Shown piece by piece: positions 27,114 through 37,020 of a DNA stretch of 64,000 nucleotides. The stretch's first letter is position 1; the number at the start of each line of letters is the position of its first letter. Under the pieces are notes generated by a model. It was given only the letters and a program-made list of their open reading frames with translations, had not been told where the DNA came from and did not search any database. A program made the translations under genes and the position numbers. This DNA comes from JBBATK01 sp044228285 (GTDB lineage: Bacteria; Bacteroidota; Ignavibacteria; Kapaibacteriales; NICIL-2), in assembly GCA_044228285.1 (NCBI GenBank), contig JBGAVD010000003.1:372001-436000 (forward strand), read 5' to 3'.

Positions 27114-27983
27114 ATGCATAGTCCCGATAGCTCTCTACTCAATGATAACTCCATTACACGCCTGATCCAGATTGCCCTCAACGAGGATATTGGCTTGGGC
27201 GATCTCACTACTGAACTGACTATTTCTCCGTCGCAGCTTGCAACAGCGAATTTTCTGTGTAAGGCAGAGGGTATCATCAGCGGACTCCACATTGCTGAAC
27301 AAGTCTTTCACATTCTCGGTGAAGATGTGCATTGGCAGAGCGCTTGCGCTGATGGAACAGCTGTTCACAAGGGCTTTGTTGCTGCTCAAGTTCAGGGTCC
27401 AGCGCATCTGCTCTTGAGTGGTGAACGAACAGCCTTGAACTTCTTGCAACGTATGTCGGGCGTGGCAACGAAGGCTCATTCATTTGCACAAGCAGTCGCC
27501 CATACCTCAACACGTATTCTCGATACTCGGAAGACTATTCCGGGATGGCGTCGTTTGGACAAGTATGCCTCTCAATGCGGCGGCGCGGTGAATCATCGCA
27601 TGGGACTCTTTGATATGATTATGATCAAGGATAATCATGTTGCGGCTGCGGGAGGTATCGCTGAAGCACTCCAAGCAGTGCGTTCTACCTTTGAAGAGGG
27701 CCTTATCAAAATTGAACTTGAGTGCGACAGCTTAGAACAGCTCGAACTAGCTTTGAGCATTGGCGGTTTTCATCGGGTGATGTTCGACAACTTTTCCCTA
27801 GACGACACTCGTCGCGGCGTTGAAATGGTGAACAAGCGTTTTGAAACAGAAGCTTCAGGTGGGATTACTCTGGACACCGTAGCCGCTATTGCCGAATGTG
27901 GCGTGGACTATATCTCGACCGGTGCAATCACTCACTCAGCAGTTGCACTTGATATCTCCATGGACATCCAACTCCATCTATAG
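27114..27983 (+). CDS. nadC: nicotinate-nucleotide diphosphorylase (carboxylating), quinolinate phosphoribosyltransferase
   Basis: Converts quinolinate and PRPP to nicotinate mononucleotide, the entry step to NAD. At 289 residues it has usual length. Seen: NEDIGLGDLTTE near the start, LLSGERTALNFLQRMSGVAT, the active-site stretch RILDTRKTIPGWRRLDKYA (usually KTTPGLR), GGAVNHRMGLFDMIMIKDNH, and the barrel end EASGGITLDTVAAIAECGVDYISTG. It lies 8 bases after kmo and so is probably in one operon. The quinolinate source is probably 3-hydroxyanthranilate made downstream of Kmo rather than the aspartate route; that is inference from the pairing. Confidence 0.96.
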   Translation: MHSPDSSLLNDNSITRLIQIALNEDIGLGDLTTELTISPSQLATANFLCKAEGIISGLHIAEQVFHILGEDVHWQSACADGTAVHKGFVAAQVQGPAHLLLSGERTALNFLQRMSGVATKAHSFAQAVAHTSTRILDTRKTIPGWRRLDKYASQCGGAVNHRMGLFDMIMIKDNHVAAAGGIAEALQAVRSTFEEGLIKIELECDSLEQLELALSIGGFHRVMFDNFSLDDTRRGVEMVNKRFETEASGGITLDTVAAIAECGVDYISTGAITHSAVALDISMDIQLHL

Positions 27984-28092
27984 TTCGCATTGCGAACGTG
28001 TCAACGACAGGCAACAGCTCTCAGCATTCCACTTCATTGACGAATACACAGGACTAAACACGATAGCGCGTGGCCCTCACGCGATCTATAGT

Positions 28093-29043
28093 CTATCCGA
28101 TTTGCGGGAGCAAAGCGGATTCAAGCACCTCTCGAATCTCTAAGTAGCGATCCTCAGTAACGTACCCTTGTTGCAGCGCAAACTCATTGGTAGCAAGAGC
28201 GAAGTAACAGTATTGTCGAAAAAGAGAGGGGTGCTCTTTCAAAGCCTCAAGATGTCGCTTAAGAGTTTCTACATCTCCACGGGCAATTGGTCCGCTCAAC
28301 GGTGCCCTACCCTGATGAGCCATGCTCAGCATAGCACTTTCAACAGCGGTATGAATAATGGGCTGTAAGAACAATGGCGCTGGTATCTGCGCTGCTTCAG
28401 CTGCATCCCGAGATGCTGCAATCAATGCTTCCACATAGTTCGAAGCAAACACAGCTGAAATATGATAGAGCGCTTTGTGCGCACGGGCATACTCGGAGAG
28501 GATGATTGGGGTGCCCCCAAGACTACGGACCAGCGCGCCGACGCGCGATTCCACATCAGCTTCGCATTCAATACCCCAACTTATGCCGTTGAGAAGTCGC
28601 TCGTGAGCGTGGGTAAATGTTTGAAAGGGATGTGCTGCTGCACAGAGCGCGCCTGCGCGCTCACAAGAAGAAAGACACTCTAGTCCTCGTGACCCACTGC
28701 AATGAAGAACCAAGCATCCTTCGAGTGCCGGACCAAGAGCAATAGACAACTCTTCTGCCACCGACTCAATCGCAGCGTCTGGTACTGCAATGACGATAAT
28801 ATCTGGAATGCTCTGCGCGCTTTCAATCTGCTTGTACAGCTTAATATCTGGCATCGCCATGTGGAGTTGCGACATTCTATCGGCCGATCGCACAATCATC
28901 CATTCCAGAGCTTGCACATGCTGGAGCTTCATTGCGATACTCAGACCAACTTTGCCTGCGCCTACAATCCCAACGCGCCCAGGCAAACCTGTCGAAACGG
29001 GATAAAACTCATTCGCAATGTTCAGGAGCTCGTGGGATGACAT
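28093..29043 (-). CDS. Rossmann-fold plus DUF2520 protein
   Basis: Protein of 316 residues with a dehydrogenase-like N-terminal Rossmann domain (RVGIVGAGKVGLSIAMKLQ; later IIVIAVPDAAIESVAEEL) and a C-terminal helical DUF2520 domain (ALCAAAHPFQTF, YHISAVFASNYVEALIAAS, GPIARGDVETLKRHLEAL). The layout resembles 6-phosphogluconate or ketopantoate-type reductases, but the substrate is unknown. I used ATG 29043; a longer frame starts with TTG at 29103. It converges on nadC. Confidence 0.88.
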   Translation of the reverse strand: MSSHELLNIANEFYPVSTGLPGRVGIVGAGKVGLSIAMKLQHVQALEWMIVRSADRMSQLHMAMPDIKLYKQIESAQSIPDIIVIAVPDAAIESVAEELSIALGPALEGCLVLHCSGSRGLECLSSCERAGALCAAAHPFQTFTHAHERLLNGISWGIECEADVESRVGALVRSLGGTPIILSEYARAHKALYHISAVFASNYVEALIAASRDAAEAAQIPAPLFLQPIIHTAVESAMLSMAHQGRAPLSGPIARGDVETLKRHLEALKEHPSLFRQYCYFALATNEFALQQGYVTEDRYLEIREVLESALLPQIG

Positions 29044-29150
29044 ATCGCTTTCTTCAATCTTCGTGCAAATATCGTGATTGCAGCGTTGCTTGAGGTTTAG
29101 CAATAAGGAAAATTGGTAGAATCAGCGCTTTAAATGCACAAACTACAGTT

Positions 29151-29567
29151 CTATAGGGTGAATTCGATGCTCTGACCGCAGTTCTGACACCTATGAGTGT
29201 GCAGACAAACCGCTTCCGAACAGCGTGGACAGGTCCAGTGCATGTCTTGAGTGGATACGAAACGTCGAATTCCCTTTTCTTGTATGTCGCGTAGGTTCTG
29301 GATAACCGATATATGATAGCGGCTACGATAACGCTTGTCTAAACGGTGAAGATCTGCGCAGGGAAAGCGATCACAGTCTGAACAGAAACGATCGTTGTTC
29401 TGCGATAAGTGTGTACAGTACTTGATTCGACACCGAGCAATGCTAATGGGTTCAGGTGAGGTGATAAAGCGACAGCCAGGGCAAGGATTGTGTTGACGCA
29501 GATGCGCTTGACAATAGGCGCAGTTCAAGCCACAAGGGGCAATGAGTTCTTGATTTCGAGCTCTCAT
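29151..29567 (-). CDS. DUF3795 cysteine-rich (zinc-finger-like) protein
   Basis: Small protein of 138 residues with many cysteines. The N-terminal APCGLNCAYCQAH and NPCPGCRF are DUF3795 marks, followed by CRIKYCTH and RFCSDCDRFPCADL. A second C-terminal zinc-ribbon pair, CPRCSEAVCLHTHRCQNCG, is present. It probably binds zinc or another metal; function unknown. It stands between the DUF2520 and cysS genes on the same strand, with gaps of 107 and 71 bases. Confidence 0.85.
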   Translation of the reverse strand: MRARNQELIAPCGLNCAYCQAHLRQHNPCPGCRFITSPEPISIARCRIKYCTHLSQNNDRFCSDCDRFPCADLHRLDKRYRSRYHISVIQNLRDIQEKGIRRFVSTQDMHWTCPRCSEAVCLHTHRCQNCGQSIEFTL

Positions 29568-29638
29568 AGGTTTGAACCTCCATGAGAAAGATACATGTGC
29601 TCATGCTAATGAAAACAAGAGCATGAGCACATGCAAAA

Positions 29639-31099
29639 CTACGATGCTAATCGACTCAGCTCAAAACCTTCTTTGGTGTCTTTGATCTCCCAACCCATTG
29701 ACAACACCTTCTTCCGAAGCTCGTCAGCAAGTGGGAAGTCACGATCCTTTTTAGCCTGCCAGCGCTGTTGCGCAAGCGAAGTAACCTCAGCAGTAGCTTG
29801 TTCAACTTCTACCACAGGACGCTCTGCAATAGTCCACACATCAAAAATATCATTGAGCTCTCTGAAGAACTCCAAGGCTGCAGTGCGTGATTCTGGGTTC
29901 AAGTCTGATACGCTCAGAACGTTGAGGGTACTGAACAAGCAAGCTAGAGCTTTCGGCGTATGTAAGTTATCGGCTAATGCTGCAAACACATCTGCACGCA
30001 GCTTCGCGAAGGAGACTTCAGCACTGCCCTTTGCTTCCCATACGGTATAAATGCACTCCTGAACACGCGCACGTGCTTTGGCAGCGGCACTAATGCCATC
30101 GAAGGTGAAATTGCAGACGGACGAGTAATGAGTGCTCAACATAGCAAAGCGAATGTCTCGAGCATCGAGTCCCCGCTCAATTAAATCATGTAGTGTAAAG
30201 AAGTTGCCCAACGATTTAGACATCTTCTTCCCCTCTACCTCTAGGAACTCATTATGGCACCAGAACACAGCCGGATCTACACCATATCCTGCCTTGCTTT
30301 GGGCGATTTCATCTTCGTGGTGAGGGAATCGTAGATCCACACCGCCGGTATGAATATCGAATGGTAAACCGAGGAGTTCGTGTCCCATCGCTGAGCACTC
30401 AATGTGCCATCCCGGACGACCAGGATTATTGATGCCATTGAGCTCAAAGTCCCAAAAAGGTTCGTCATCCTTCCGTGCCTTCCACAAAACAAAGTCACTG
30501 ATACTCTCGCGCTCATACTCATCTGCATCAATGCGAACACCTTCACGGAAGTTGTCGAAATCTACTTTGAACAGACGACCGTAACTATCTGCTTTCCGCC
30601 AAGCATTGAGGTCGAAATACACACTACCCTCAGCGACATAGGCGAAGCCTTTGTCAATGAGTCGCTTTATGAGGTCTTGCATCTGCGGAACGAACTCTGT
30701 CGCTCTTGGCATTGCTGCAAAGTGCTCTCTTTTAATTCCTAGCTGGGCGATGTCGTGGACAAAAATGTGCTCGAAGTAACGCGTAAAAACGGAGAGGTTC
30801 TCGTTTGCATTGTCGGTTTGTAGACCCATCTCAGCCAACCACTTGTCGCTACCAACTCGACTATCACGAATAGTTTTATCATCTATGTCTGTGATGTTCA
30901 TAACCCACTTCACTTCATACTCGCCAACAATGCGTAGCACGCGTTGCAATAAGTCGGCGAAGAGGAATGCCCTCATGTTGCCTATGTGAGCATGATTGTA
31001 CACTGTTGGTCCGCATGAGTACATGCCTACTTTGCCGGCATGAACGGGGACAAATTCTTCGACTGTTTTGCTAAGGGTGTTATAGAGCTTAATAGTCAT
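29639..31099 (-). CDS. cysS: cysteine--tRNA ligase
   Basis: Class I aminoacyl-tRNA synthetase that charges tRNA-Cys; 486 residues from ATG 31099. The zinc/Cys pocket starts MYSCGPTVYNHAHIGNMRAF, which includes the HIGH-type motif HIGN. GWHIECSAM gives another zinc ligand, DLRFPHHEDEIAQS follows, and KKMSKSLGN is the KMSKS loop. The C-terminal helical domain (EFFRELNDIFDVW and QQRWQAKKDRDFPLADELRKKV) is complete. A GTG at 31123 would add 8 residues; the ATG opens the conserved MTIKLYNTLS. Confidence 0.97.
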   Translation of the reverse strand: MTIKLYNTLSKTVEEFVPVHAGKVGMYSCGPTVYNHAHIGNMRAFLFADLLQRVLRIVGEYEVKWVMNITDIDDKTIRDSRVGSDKWLAEMGLQTDNANENLSVFTRYFEHIFVHDIAQLGIKREHFAAMPRATEFVPQMQDLIKRLIDKGFAYVAEGSVYFDLNAWRKADSYGRLFKVDFDNFREGVRIDADEYERESISDFVLWKARKDDEPFWDFELNGINNPGRPGWHIECSAMGHELLGLPFDIHTGGVDLRFPHHEDEIAQSKAGYGVDPAVFWCHNEFLEVEGKKMSKSLGNFFTLHDLIERGLDARDIRFAMLSTHYSSVCNFTFDGISAAAKARARVQECIYTVWEAKGSAEVSFAKLRADVFAALADNLHTPKALACLFSTLNVLSVSDLNPESRTAALEFFRELNDIFDVWTIAERPVVEVEQATAEVTSLAQQRWQAKKDRDFPLADELRKKVLSMGWEIKDTKEGFELSRLAS

Positions 31100-31600
31100 A
31101 ATAGTAGAGACTTGTTGTGACACAATGAATGGAATTGGAGCAACTAACAGGATACACGAACGACGGAGCGATGGGTGTTGCTTTTAGCAACAACAACAAC
31201 TCGTACAGAGGAGGGTATGGGAATTCGTGTGCTTCATTGTGCTGCAAGATAGTGAAAAGGTGTAAAAACGCAGAAAGCTGTTCTACTGTCCAGCGTTTCC
31301 AACAACTCAAGTATCGGCCTTTTGCGTAAAAAATCAATGATTATTGCTACGCAATGGCCAAAGTAAGGTGTGGATCAACCGCGTAGAGCTCCATACACCG
31401 GGAGAGTTCTAGACCTTTCACCTGGTTTCGGCAATCTGCACCTGCCCCGATGCTCAACCGTTTAAGAGGATGGCCGAGCACAGTTCGTTTGCGCTCAGAG
31501 TATGACACAATTACATTGGAAAATGTCGCAAGTAGCAGCGCGCGAACACATACATTCAAGCTATTTTCGTCGGCATTGTCATTCACATTCACGTAGAGAA
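31100..31600. other. intergenic gap between cysS and VOC gene
   Basis: About 500 bases, divergent genes on both sides, so it should hold both promoters. Open frames of 60-90 codons exist on both strands but have no recognisable content. A small hairpin GTTGC-TTTTA-GCAAC lies at about 31178-31192. Nothing else stands out. Confidence 0.5.
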
Positions 31601-31927
31601 ATGAAATCAATAGAGATCATCATGCTTCCGGTAGCCGACCAGCAAAAGGCAAAGGAGTTTTATCTCAAGCTCGGCTTTCAACTTGTGCTTGAGGCACCAG
31701 ATGCACACGGTGGAAGTTGGATTCAGATGGGACTGCCTGGCTCTGACACGACCATATCATTAGCAAGCTTTAGTGGCGTGATTTGCGAGACAGACAACAT
31801 TGAGTCGAAGGTTGAAAGTTTGTCGGCCAATGGCATCACTGTCGGCGCAATCGATACCACCCCTTGGGGAAAGTTTGCATGGTTAAGCGATCCGGACGGC
31901 AACAGATTATGTCTGCACCAGCGCTAG
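31601..31927 (+). CDS. VOC-family (glyoxalase/dioxygenase fold) protein
   Basis: Single VOC module of 108 residues. The two beta-alpha-beta-beta-beta halves are visible: IEIIMLPVADQQKAKEFYLKLGFQLV, then WIQMGLPG and ISLASF; second half GVICETDNIESKVESLSANGI and PWGKFAWLSDPDGNRLCLHQ. The frame extends upstream to 31502, but that part (MTQLHWKMSQ onward) does not fit the fold, and AGAGAA precedes ATG 31601, so I used the short form. Substrate unknown. It converges on rnr. Confidence 0.85.
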   Translation: MKSIEIIMLPVADQQKAKEFYLKLGFQLVLEAPDAHGGSWIQMGLPGSDTTISLASFSGVICETDNIESKVESLSANGITVGAIDTTPWGKFAWLSDPDGNRLCLHQR

Positions 31928-31950
31928 CCTTTGCTTTGAACGCATGTACT

Positions 31951-31975
31951 CCTGCCATTGCGAAGCAATGGCAGG
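31951..31975. repeat. 11-bp stem-loop with GAA/TTC loop between convergent genes
   Basis: Stem CCTGCCATTGC (31951-31961), loop GAA, stem GCAATGGCAGG (31965-31975), between the VOC and rnr stops. It is probably a terminator-type hairpin for one or both transcripts, although no T-run follows on either strand. Confidence 0.65.
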
Positions 31976-32013
31976 TAGTAAAAAAGACTCACGATGATCC
32001 GCAGCTCTTTGCC

Positions 32014-34185
32014 TTAGGTATCGCTCTGAACGGATAAGCGTAGATCAATCTGACGCTTCTCGAGTTGCACTTTGGTTATCTGAACCTCAATCTTCTTTCC
32101 AAAGCTGAACACTTCTTTGGTGCGACGTCCCACTAGTCGATAGTTCGCTTCATCATGGAAGTAGTAATCGCCGCGCATATCGCGTATGTGCAAGAGTCCT
32201 TCCACAAAGATCTCATCTACAAGAACGAAGACACCATAACTGGTCACGCCTGTAATGGTACCGCTGAGATTCTCGCCCATGTGTTGTCGGGCCATGAGCA
32301 CTTGAGCAAGCTTGGAGGAAGCACGCTCTGCATCGACCGCAAATCGTTCCTGTATGGAACAGTGATCGGAAACCTCATCAAGCATGTCACTCAGAGCATT
32401 GATACGAGCTTCGCTTGGTTTTCCCTTCGCGTACTCTTTGAGTAGTCTATGCACGATGACATCGGGATAGCGTCGGATTGGTGAGGTAAAGTGCGTGTAG
32501 TTCGCAAAGCCCAGACCGAAGTGTCCAACGTTGTAGGCAGAGTACTTTGCTTTGGCCATGGAGCGCAGAAGCACTTGATTGATCGACATTGCTTCTGGTC
32601 GGGTGCGTAGACTCTCAAGCAAGAGGTTGATGTCGCGTGAACTAAAGTTCTTCTGCGGCACATTCACTCCGAGTGCGCGCACAAAAGCGATCGCTACTTT
32701 TAACTTCTCAGGATCTGGGTCATCGTGGATGCGGTACACAAAAGGAAGTGTGCGCTTGAGCTTCATACTCTTGGACAACTTCACAATATGCTCAGTCACC
32801 GTTTGATTGGCTGCAAGCATGCACTCTTCAACCAAACCCGTTGCATCAGAACGCTTCTTCAATACTGCGCGAACTGGATTCTTACTCTCATCTAACTGAA
32901 AGCGAATCTCACTTGTTTCAAAGTCGATACCACCTTGCTGAAAGCGTCGTGCTCTCAACACGTTTGAGAGTGCAAAGAGCTGATGCACAAACGCCGAATG
33001 AGGATCGTCTTTGCCATCGATGATCTGTTGCACTTCATCATAGGTGTAGCGTCGTTTAGAGTTAATGACCGTCTCAGCGATGCGATGACTCTTGAGAATC
33101 CCGCGAGGCGAGAACTCCATGAACACAGAGAAGGCTAAGCGATCTTGATGAGGTACTAATGAGCAGACGTTGTTCGACAACACTTCAGGCAACATGGGAA
33201 CCACACGATCAACCAAGTAGTAGCTATTGGCGCGGTCGAGAGCTTCTTTGTCGAGCACACTCCCATCTTCAACATAGGTACTCACATCGGCGATGTGCAC
33301 GCCAAGTTCACGATTGCCGTTTGGCAGCACACGTAGGGACAGTGCATCATCAAAATCCTTGGCATCATCTGGGTCGATAGTAATAACAAGTTCGTCGCGA
33401 AGATCAACACGATCATCAAGCGAACGCTGAGCTGCAGCGGACGCAACAGCTTCTGCTTCGACAGACTTTGGAAAGTGTAGCGGCAAACGAAACTCTTTCA
33501 TTACGGAGTCGAACTCTACTCGGACGACGCCTGCCTTACCGAGAACCTCGGTAATCTCAGCTTCCGGACTTACGTGTGGATTATCCCATTTGAGAAAGAC
33601 ACCAACGACCTTGTCGCCAGACTTCGCGTTCTTGGTTTTCTTTGGTGGAACCAGGAAGTCCAGGAAGTAGTTCTCTTCGTCAGGAACTAAGAAGAAGAAG
33701 TCGCCATCACGACTAAGAGTTCCTGCGATTGGCAACATGTTGCGTTGGAGAATGCGAACCACTTCGCCACGCGGCTTCTTATTCGGACGCAATGCCAGGA
33801 GTTTCACTTCTACCTTATCGCCGTGCAAGGCAGTGAGCATGTCATGGCGTTTGATATGTATACGCGGAAACTCCTTGTCATCGGTCTCTACATAACCACT
33901 TGTTTCATAGTCGAGCACCAGAGTTCCACTGAAGGAAGTCTTGTCGTGCTTAGAGGCTAACACATACCTGCGGCGAGTAGTTTTCTTGATGTGATCTGAA
34001 GCGATGAGTTGATCAAGAGCTTTGCGAACGGAGTCGTGATCTTCTGACTCTGCGGGAATCCCGACTGCCAGACTAATCTCGTTGATTTTCAGCGGAAGTG
34101 TGGAGCGCTTAATTGCTTCAAACACACGCGCTGCCAGGTCGTCACTTTTGGACGAGACTGGCTTTTTACTTTTGTTTTTTTTCAT
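32014..34185 (-). CDS. rnr: ribonuclease R
   Basis: 3'-to-5' exoribonuclease of 723 residues that degrades structured RNA. Domain order: Lys-rich start, a winged-helix (about 18-80), two cold-shock OB domains (about 85-240), the RNB catalytic domain with TIDPDDAKDFDDALSL (metal-binding Asp cluster) near 270, and a C-terminal S1 domain (about 625-705, NLSGTITGVTSYGVFVLVDE, VEGLLHIRDMRGDYYFHDEANYRLVGRRTKEVF in parts). All elements are present. The start overlaps no neighbour. Confidence 0.96.
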   Translation of the reverse strand: MKKNKSKKPVSSKSDDLAARVFEAIKRSTLPLKINEISLAVGIPAESEDHDSVRKALDQLIASDHIKKTTRRRYVLASKHDKTSFSGTLVLDYETSGYVETDDKEFPRIHIKRHDMLTALHGDKVEVKLLALRPNKKPRGEVVRILQRNMLPIAGTLSRDGDFFFLVPDEENYFLDFLVPPKKTKNAKSGDKVVGVFLKWDNPHVSPEAEITEVLGKAGVVRVEFDSVMKEFRLPLHFPKSVEAEAVASAAAQRSLDDRVDLRDELVITIDPDDAKDFDDALSLRVLPNGNRELGVHIADVSTYVEDGSVLDKEALDRANSYYLVDRVVPMLPEVLSNNVCSLVPHQDRLAFSVFMEFSPRGILKSHRIAETVINSKRRYTYDEVQQIIDGKDDPHSAFVHQLFALSNVLRARRFQQGGIDFETSEIRFQLDESKNPVRAVLKKRSDATGLVEECMLAANQTVTEHIVKLSKSMKLKRTLPFVYRIHDDPDPEKLKVAIAFVRALGVNVPQKNFSSRDINLLLESLRTRPEAMSINQVLLRSMAKAKYSAYNVGHFGLGFANYTHFTSPIRRYPDVIVHRLLKEYAKGKPSEARINALSDMLDEVSDHCSIQERFAVDAERASSKLAQVLMARQHMGENLSGTITGVTSYGVFVLVDEIFVEGLLHIRDMRGDYYFHDEANYRLVGRRTKEVFSFGKKIEVQITKVQLEKRQIDLRLSVQSDT

Positions 34186-34221
34186 GAAATACGGTGCACC
34201 GAAGTGCTATAGGTTTTGCTC

Positions 34222-36855
34222 TCAAGCAAAGACCATCACATTATTGGTTTTCGCACACGCGAGCTCCATGGCTCGCCCGGCGTTGGTGAGGAGACTTTCC
34301 GCGTTGTCATCGACAACGGCTTTGGCAAGTCCGATGCTCACGGTTACTGTATAGCGTTTTCTATTGATTTCCTTTACGCTGATGGCAATCTCTTTGCGTA
34401 GGCGTTCAGCCCAGAGTTGCGCTTCGCTGTCTTTGGTGCCAGACATCGCAATGGCAATGATGTTATCGTCAACACGCCCAAGCACATCGTAGCTACGCAC
34501 AACTCTGCGCACCAACGATAGAACGTGAAGGAATATCTCTTCCTTATCGCTCTGTCCTAGTTGATGCTCTATGGCGCTATAGCGGTCGATTGCCACAAGG
34601 ACGACAACAAGCGGAAGTTTGTTATCGCGAGCGCGCACAACTTCTTCATCGAGACGGTGTATGAATGCTGTGCTATTAAAAAGTCCAGTACCTTCATCCA
34701 GCAACGCTGACTTCTTCAGCATCTTCTGGAAGTGGATCTGTTCAAGAATAATACCTGTCTGTTCTCCAATCGTTTCAAGAATGGAGATATCTCGCTCTGT
34801 GAGTTGCGAAGCGTGTCCTTCCACAAAGAGCGCACCATAACAGTTCGAGGTCGACTTCAATGGCACGGCAACAAAGAAGCCATTATTCAGCGGTGCTTCG
34901 CGTTCGTGGAAGCGACATGTACCCGCTTGAACAGGGCTCACACAGGTAGTGCTTCCGCGAAAAATTGTGCGGCCGACCAATGCGTTTTCCGAGTTCACAA
35001 CAGCGCCTGCCAAGCTCTCTACCTCTGGATGCTGAGAACTGATGTTATGAATGGTCCAGTTCTCGCGTTCGCGATCAAAGAGCACCACTCCAATAGTCTG
35101 CGACTCAACAATCGTAGCGGATGACTCAACCAAGGCAGACGCGATATGCTGCATGGTAGCGCCGGGCTTGTTGATGAGCGAACGGAAGTGCGTGAGAGCT
35201 TGTAGTGTGCGAGAGGATTGCAACAGGTCATACTTACCCGTATAGCTCTGCGTTAGCCCACTAATGAGCTTGGTGAAGTGTCCTAATGAGCCAATCGTGA
35301 TTTCATCATAAGCATCATCCTGTGTTGAATCGGCACACAAGACACCAATCACCGTATGGTTGAGGAACACAGGAACGCCAACAAAGGAAGTTGTTCCTGC
35401 TGGTTGTGCGTAGTAAGGAATCAGGTCGGACTGAGCTGAAGGCTTGATCTCTGTTAGAATTTCAGGTCGTCCGCTGCGTGCAATCTGCGACACAATATCG
35501 CGTCCCAACGGATACTTCCGCTGCGAACGGAACTGCTCTGCTACATCGGTGATACGAGTTTCAAGCACGAGTTCTTCTTGTTCAAGATTCACCCAGAAGA
35601 ACGCTGCTGTGCGTGCATTCATCATGGAGCGAATCACCATGAGAACGCGCGACAACAAATAATCAAACTCTTTCCGAGGCTCCTCTTCACTTGGATGCTC
35701 TGCATCATCGATCAGATTGGCCATTGCCAACTGAAGCTGGCGTTGACGTGAACTATGTCGGGCATCTGCTTCAACGAAGGCAGCTTGTTCGGCTCCAGTA
35801 AACACTTCAGCTGTAGCCACTGTGCTCATACTCTCATCTTCAAAGCTGCTGCGCTCAGACTTTGCAGGTAGAGGCACTGCTTCTGCAAACATTGGCGTCG
35901 TGCTCCGCTCCATCTCCACCGTTGCATTATCATTGGCAGCTTCGGCAGATGATTTTTCATCATCGCGCAAAGGCTGCTCCGCAGCCTTTAGCGCCGACTT
36001 CGCAACAGCTACTTGAGCTTCCTTCGCTTCTTCAAGAGGTAGAACCAGGTTATCGGCTTGCTCATTTTCAGGAATGGCGTTGCGATCGGACGACTTCTTC
36101 TTCTGTTGATCAGTAGGCGAGGTCTTCGTGCTCGCGCTATTGCTGCTCGCACTTGTCTCGTTCTTCATTTGCACCGACTTCTCCGTACTCTGCGCAGAAG
36201 TTTTTGAAGTAGAGTCAGATCGTTGCTGCGCTACGGTGTTTGCTTGGGTCGAAGGAGAATCTTGCGAACTATCGCGGCCAGTCGCCTTGGTGACTGGGGC
36301 AACAGAGTCTGCCGTTTCGTTCTTTGTGCGCCGTTTGATGCGCATGCCTGAGATCTCGTCGCTAAAGTCTGTGCCAAGATCGTCGTCGGTAACAGCTGCT
36401 GCACTTGCAACTTCGTTTTTGAAAGCTGGACTTCGTCGCGTAACGACTGCTGGTTCTGGTGCGGCTTCAGTATCATCAAAGCGCATGCGTTTTGATTCAC
36501 TACGTTCGCGAGGCTCGCGTGGACTATCTTCATCGCTCATCAAACCTTCGTCGCCACCAAAGTTGGATTCAAAGTCATCAAAGACATATCTAGTGCCGCT
36601 ATCGTCTTTCTTGACTTTCACGGAAAGCTCAACCGACTGGCTAGGTGCGGGTCTACGTGCTTCAACACGATCTTTGAGTCGCGTACTCAGGTTAAGCACC
36701 AGAACTACTCCAGAGAGTAGCGCAATGCATGCACCGATCAAACGCACCGGTAGGTCGTTGAGGAACACAAGAATGAATAGCCCGAGTACGATCACGACGA
36801 TGTAGATCGTGTCGCCCGGCACGAGGTATTTCTTTAAATCGAATTTTGAGATCAT
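34222..36855 (-). CDS. membrane protein with two GAF domains and a degenerate GGDEF domain
   Basis: Protein of 877 residues. Two membrane segments lie near the N-terminus (about 16-33 and 37-55). A long Ser/Ala/Glu-rich linker (about 90-350) follows. Two GAF-type sensor domains follow, about 405-545 (LLSRVLMVIRSMMNARTAAFFWVN) and 560-705 (LVESSATIVESQTIGVVLFDRE). The C-terminus is GGDEF-shaped (LDEGTGLFNSTAFIHRLDEEV, VAIDRYSAIEHQLGQSDKEE, SIGLAKAVVDDNAESLLTNAGRAME). The signature is GRVDDN in place of RxGGDEF, so cyclic-di-GMP synthesis is unlikely and a sensory or GTP-binding role is more plausible. Confidence 0.88.
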   Translation of the reverse strand: MISKFDLKKYLVPGDTIYIVVIVLGLFILVFLNDLPVRLIGACIALLSGVVLVLNLSTRLKDRVEARRPAPSQSVELSVKVKKDDSGTRYVFDDFESNFGGDEGLMSDEDSPREPRERSESKRMRFDDTEAAPEPAVVTRRSPAFKNEVASAAAVTDDDLGTDFSDEISGMRIKRRTKNETADSVAPVTKATGRDSSQDSPSTQANTVAQQRSDSTSKTSAQSTEKSVQMKNETSASSNSASTKTSPTDQQKKKSSDRNAIPENEQADNLVLPLEEAKEAQVAVAKSALKAAEQPLRDDEKSSAEAANDNATVEMERSTTPMFAEAVPLPAKSERSSFEDESMSTVATAEVFTGAEQAAFVEADARHSSRQRQLQLAMANLIDDAEHPSEEEPRKEFDYLLSRVLMVIRSMMNARTAAFFWVNLEQEELVLETRITDVAEQFRSQRKYPLGRDIVSQIARSGRPEILTEIKPSAQSDLIPYYAQPAGTTSFVGVPVFLNHTVIGVLCADSTQDDAYDEITIGSLGHFTKLISGLTQSYTGKYDLLQSSRTLQALTHFRSLINKPGATMQHIASALVESSATIVESQTIGVVLFDRERENWTIHNISSQHPEVESLAGAVVNSENALVGRTIFRGSTTCVSPVQAGTCRFHEREAPLNNGFFVAVPLKSTSNCYGALFVEGHASQLTERDISILETIGEQTGIILEQIHFQKMLKKSALLDEGTGLFNSTAFIHRLDEEVVRARDNKLPLVVVLVAIDRYSAIEHQLGQSDKEEIFLHVLSLVRRVVRSYDVLGRVDDNIIAIAMSGTKDSEAQLWAERLRKEIAISVKEINRKRYTVTVSIGLAKAVVDDNAESLLTNAGRAMELACAKTNNVMVFA

Positions 36856-37020
36856 GGTTGATCTATGTTGAGGTCAGGTGTCCGAGTGCTCACAACTGCT
36901 GCTGAAGTGAGCGGACGAGTGCCTACAAAGATACAACGCACTCCCTTTCAACGGGAAAGCTGTTTTTGAGAGAAGGTTTTCAGATCGGAGCTTTTCTGTT
37001 CAGACGACTCGTTTCAGGTC

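Noticed and set aside
31129..31337. Open frames on both strands between cysS and the VOC gene.
   Set aside because: Composition looks random, no family match, and the region must hold divergent promoters.
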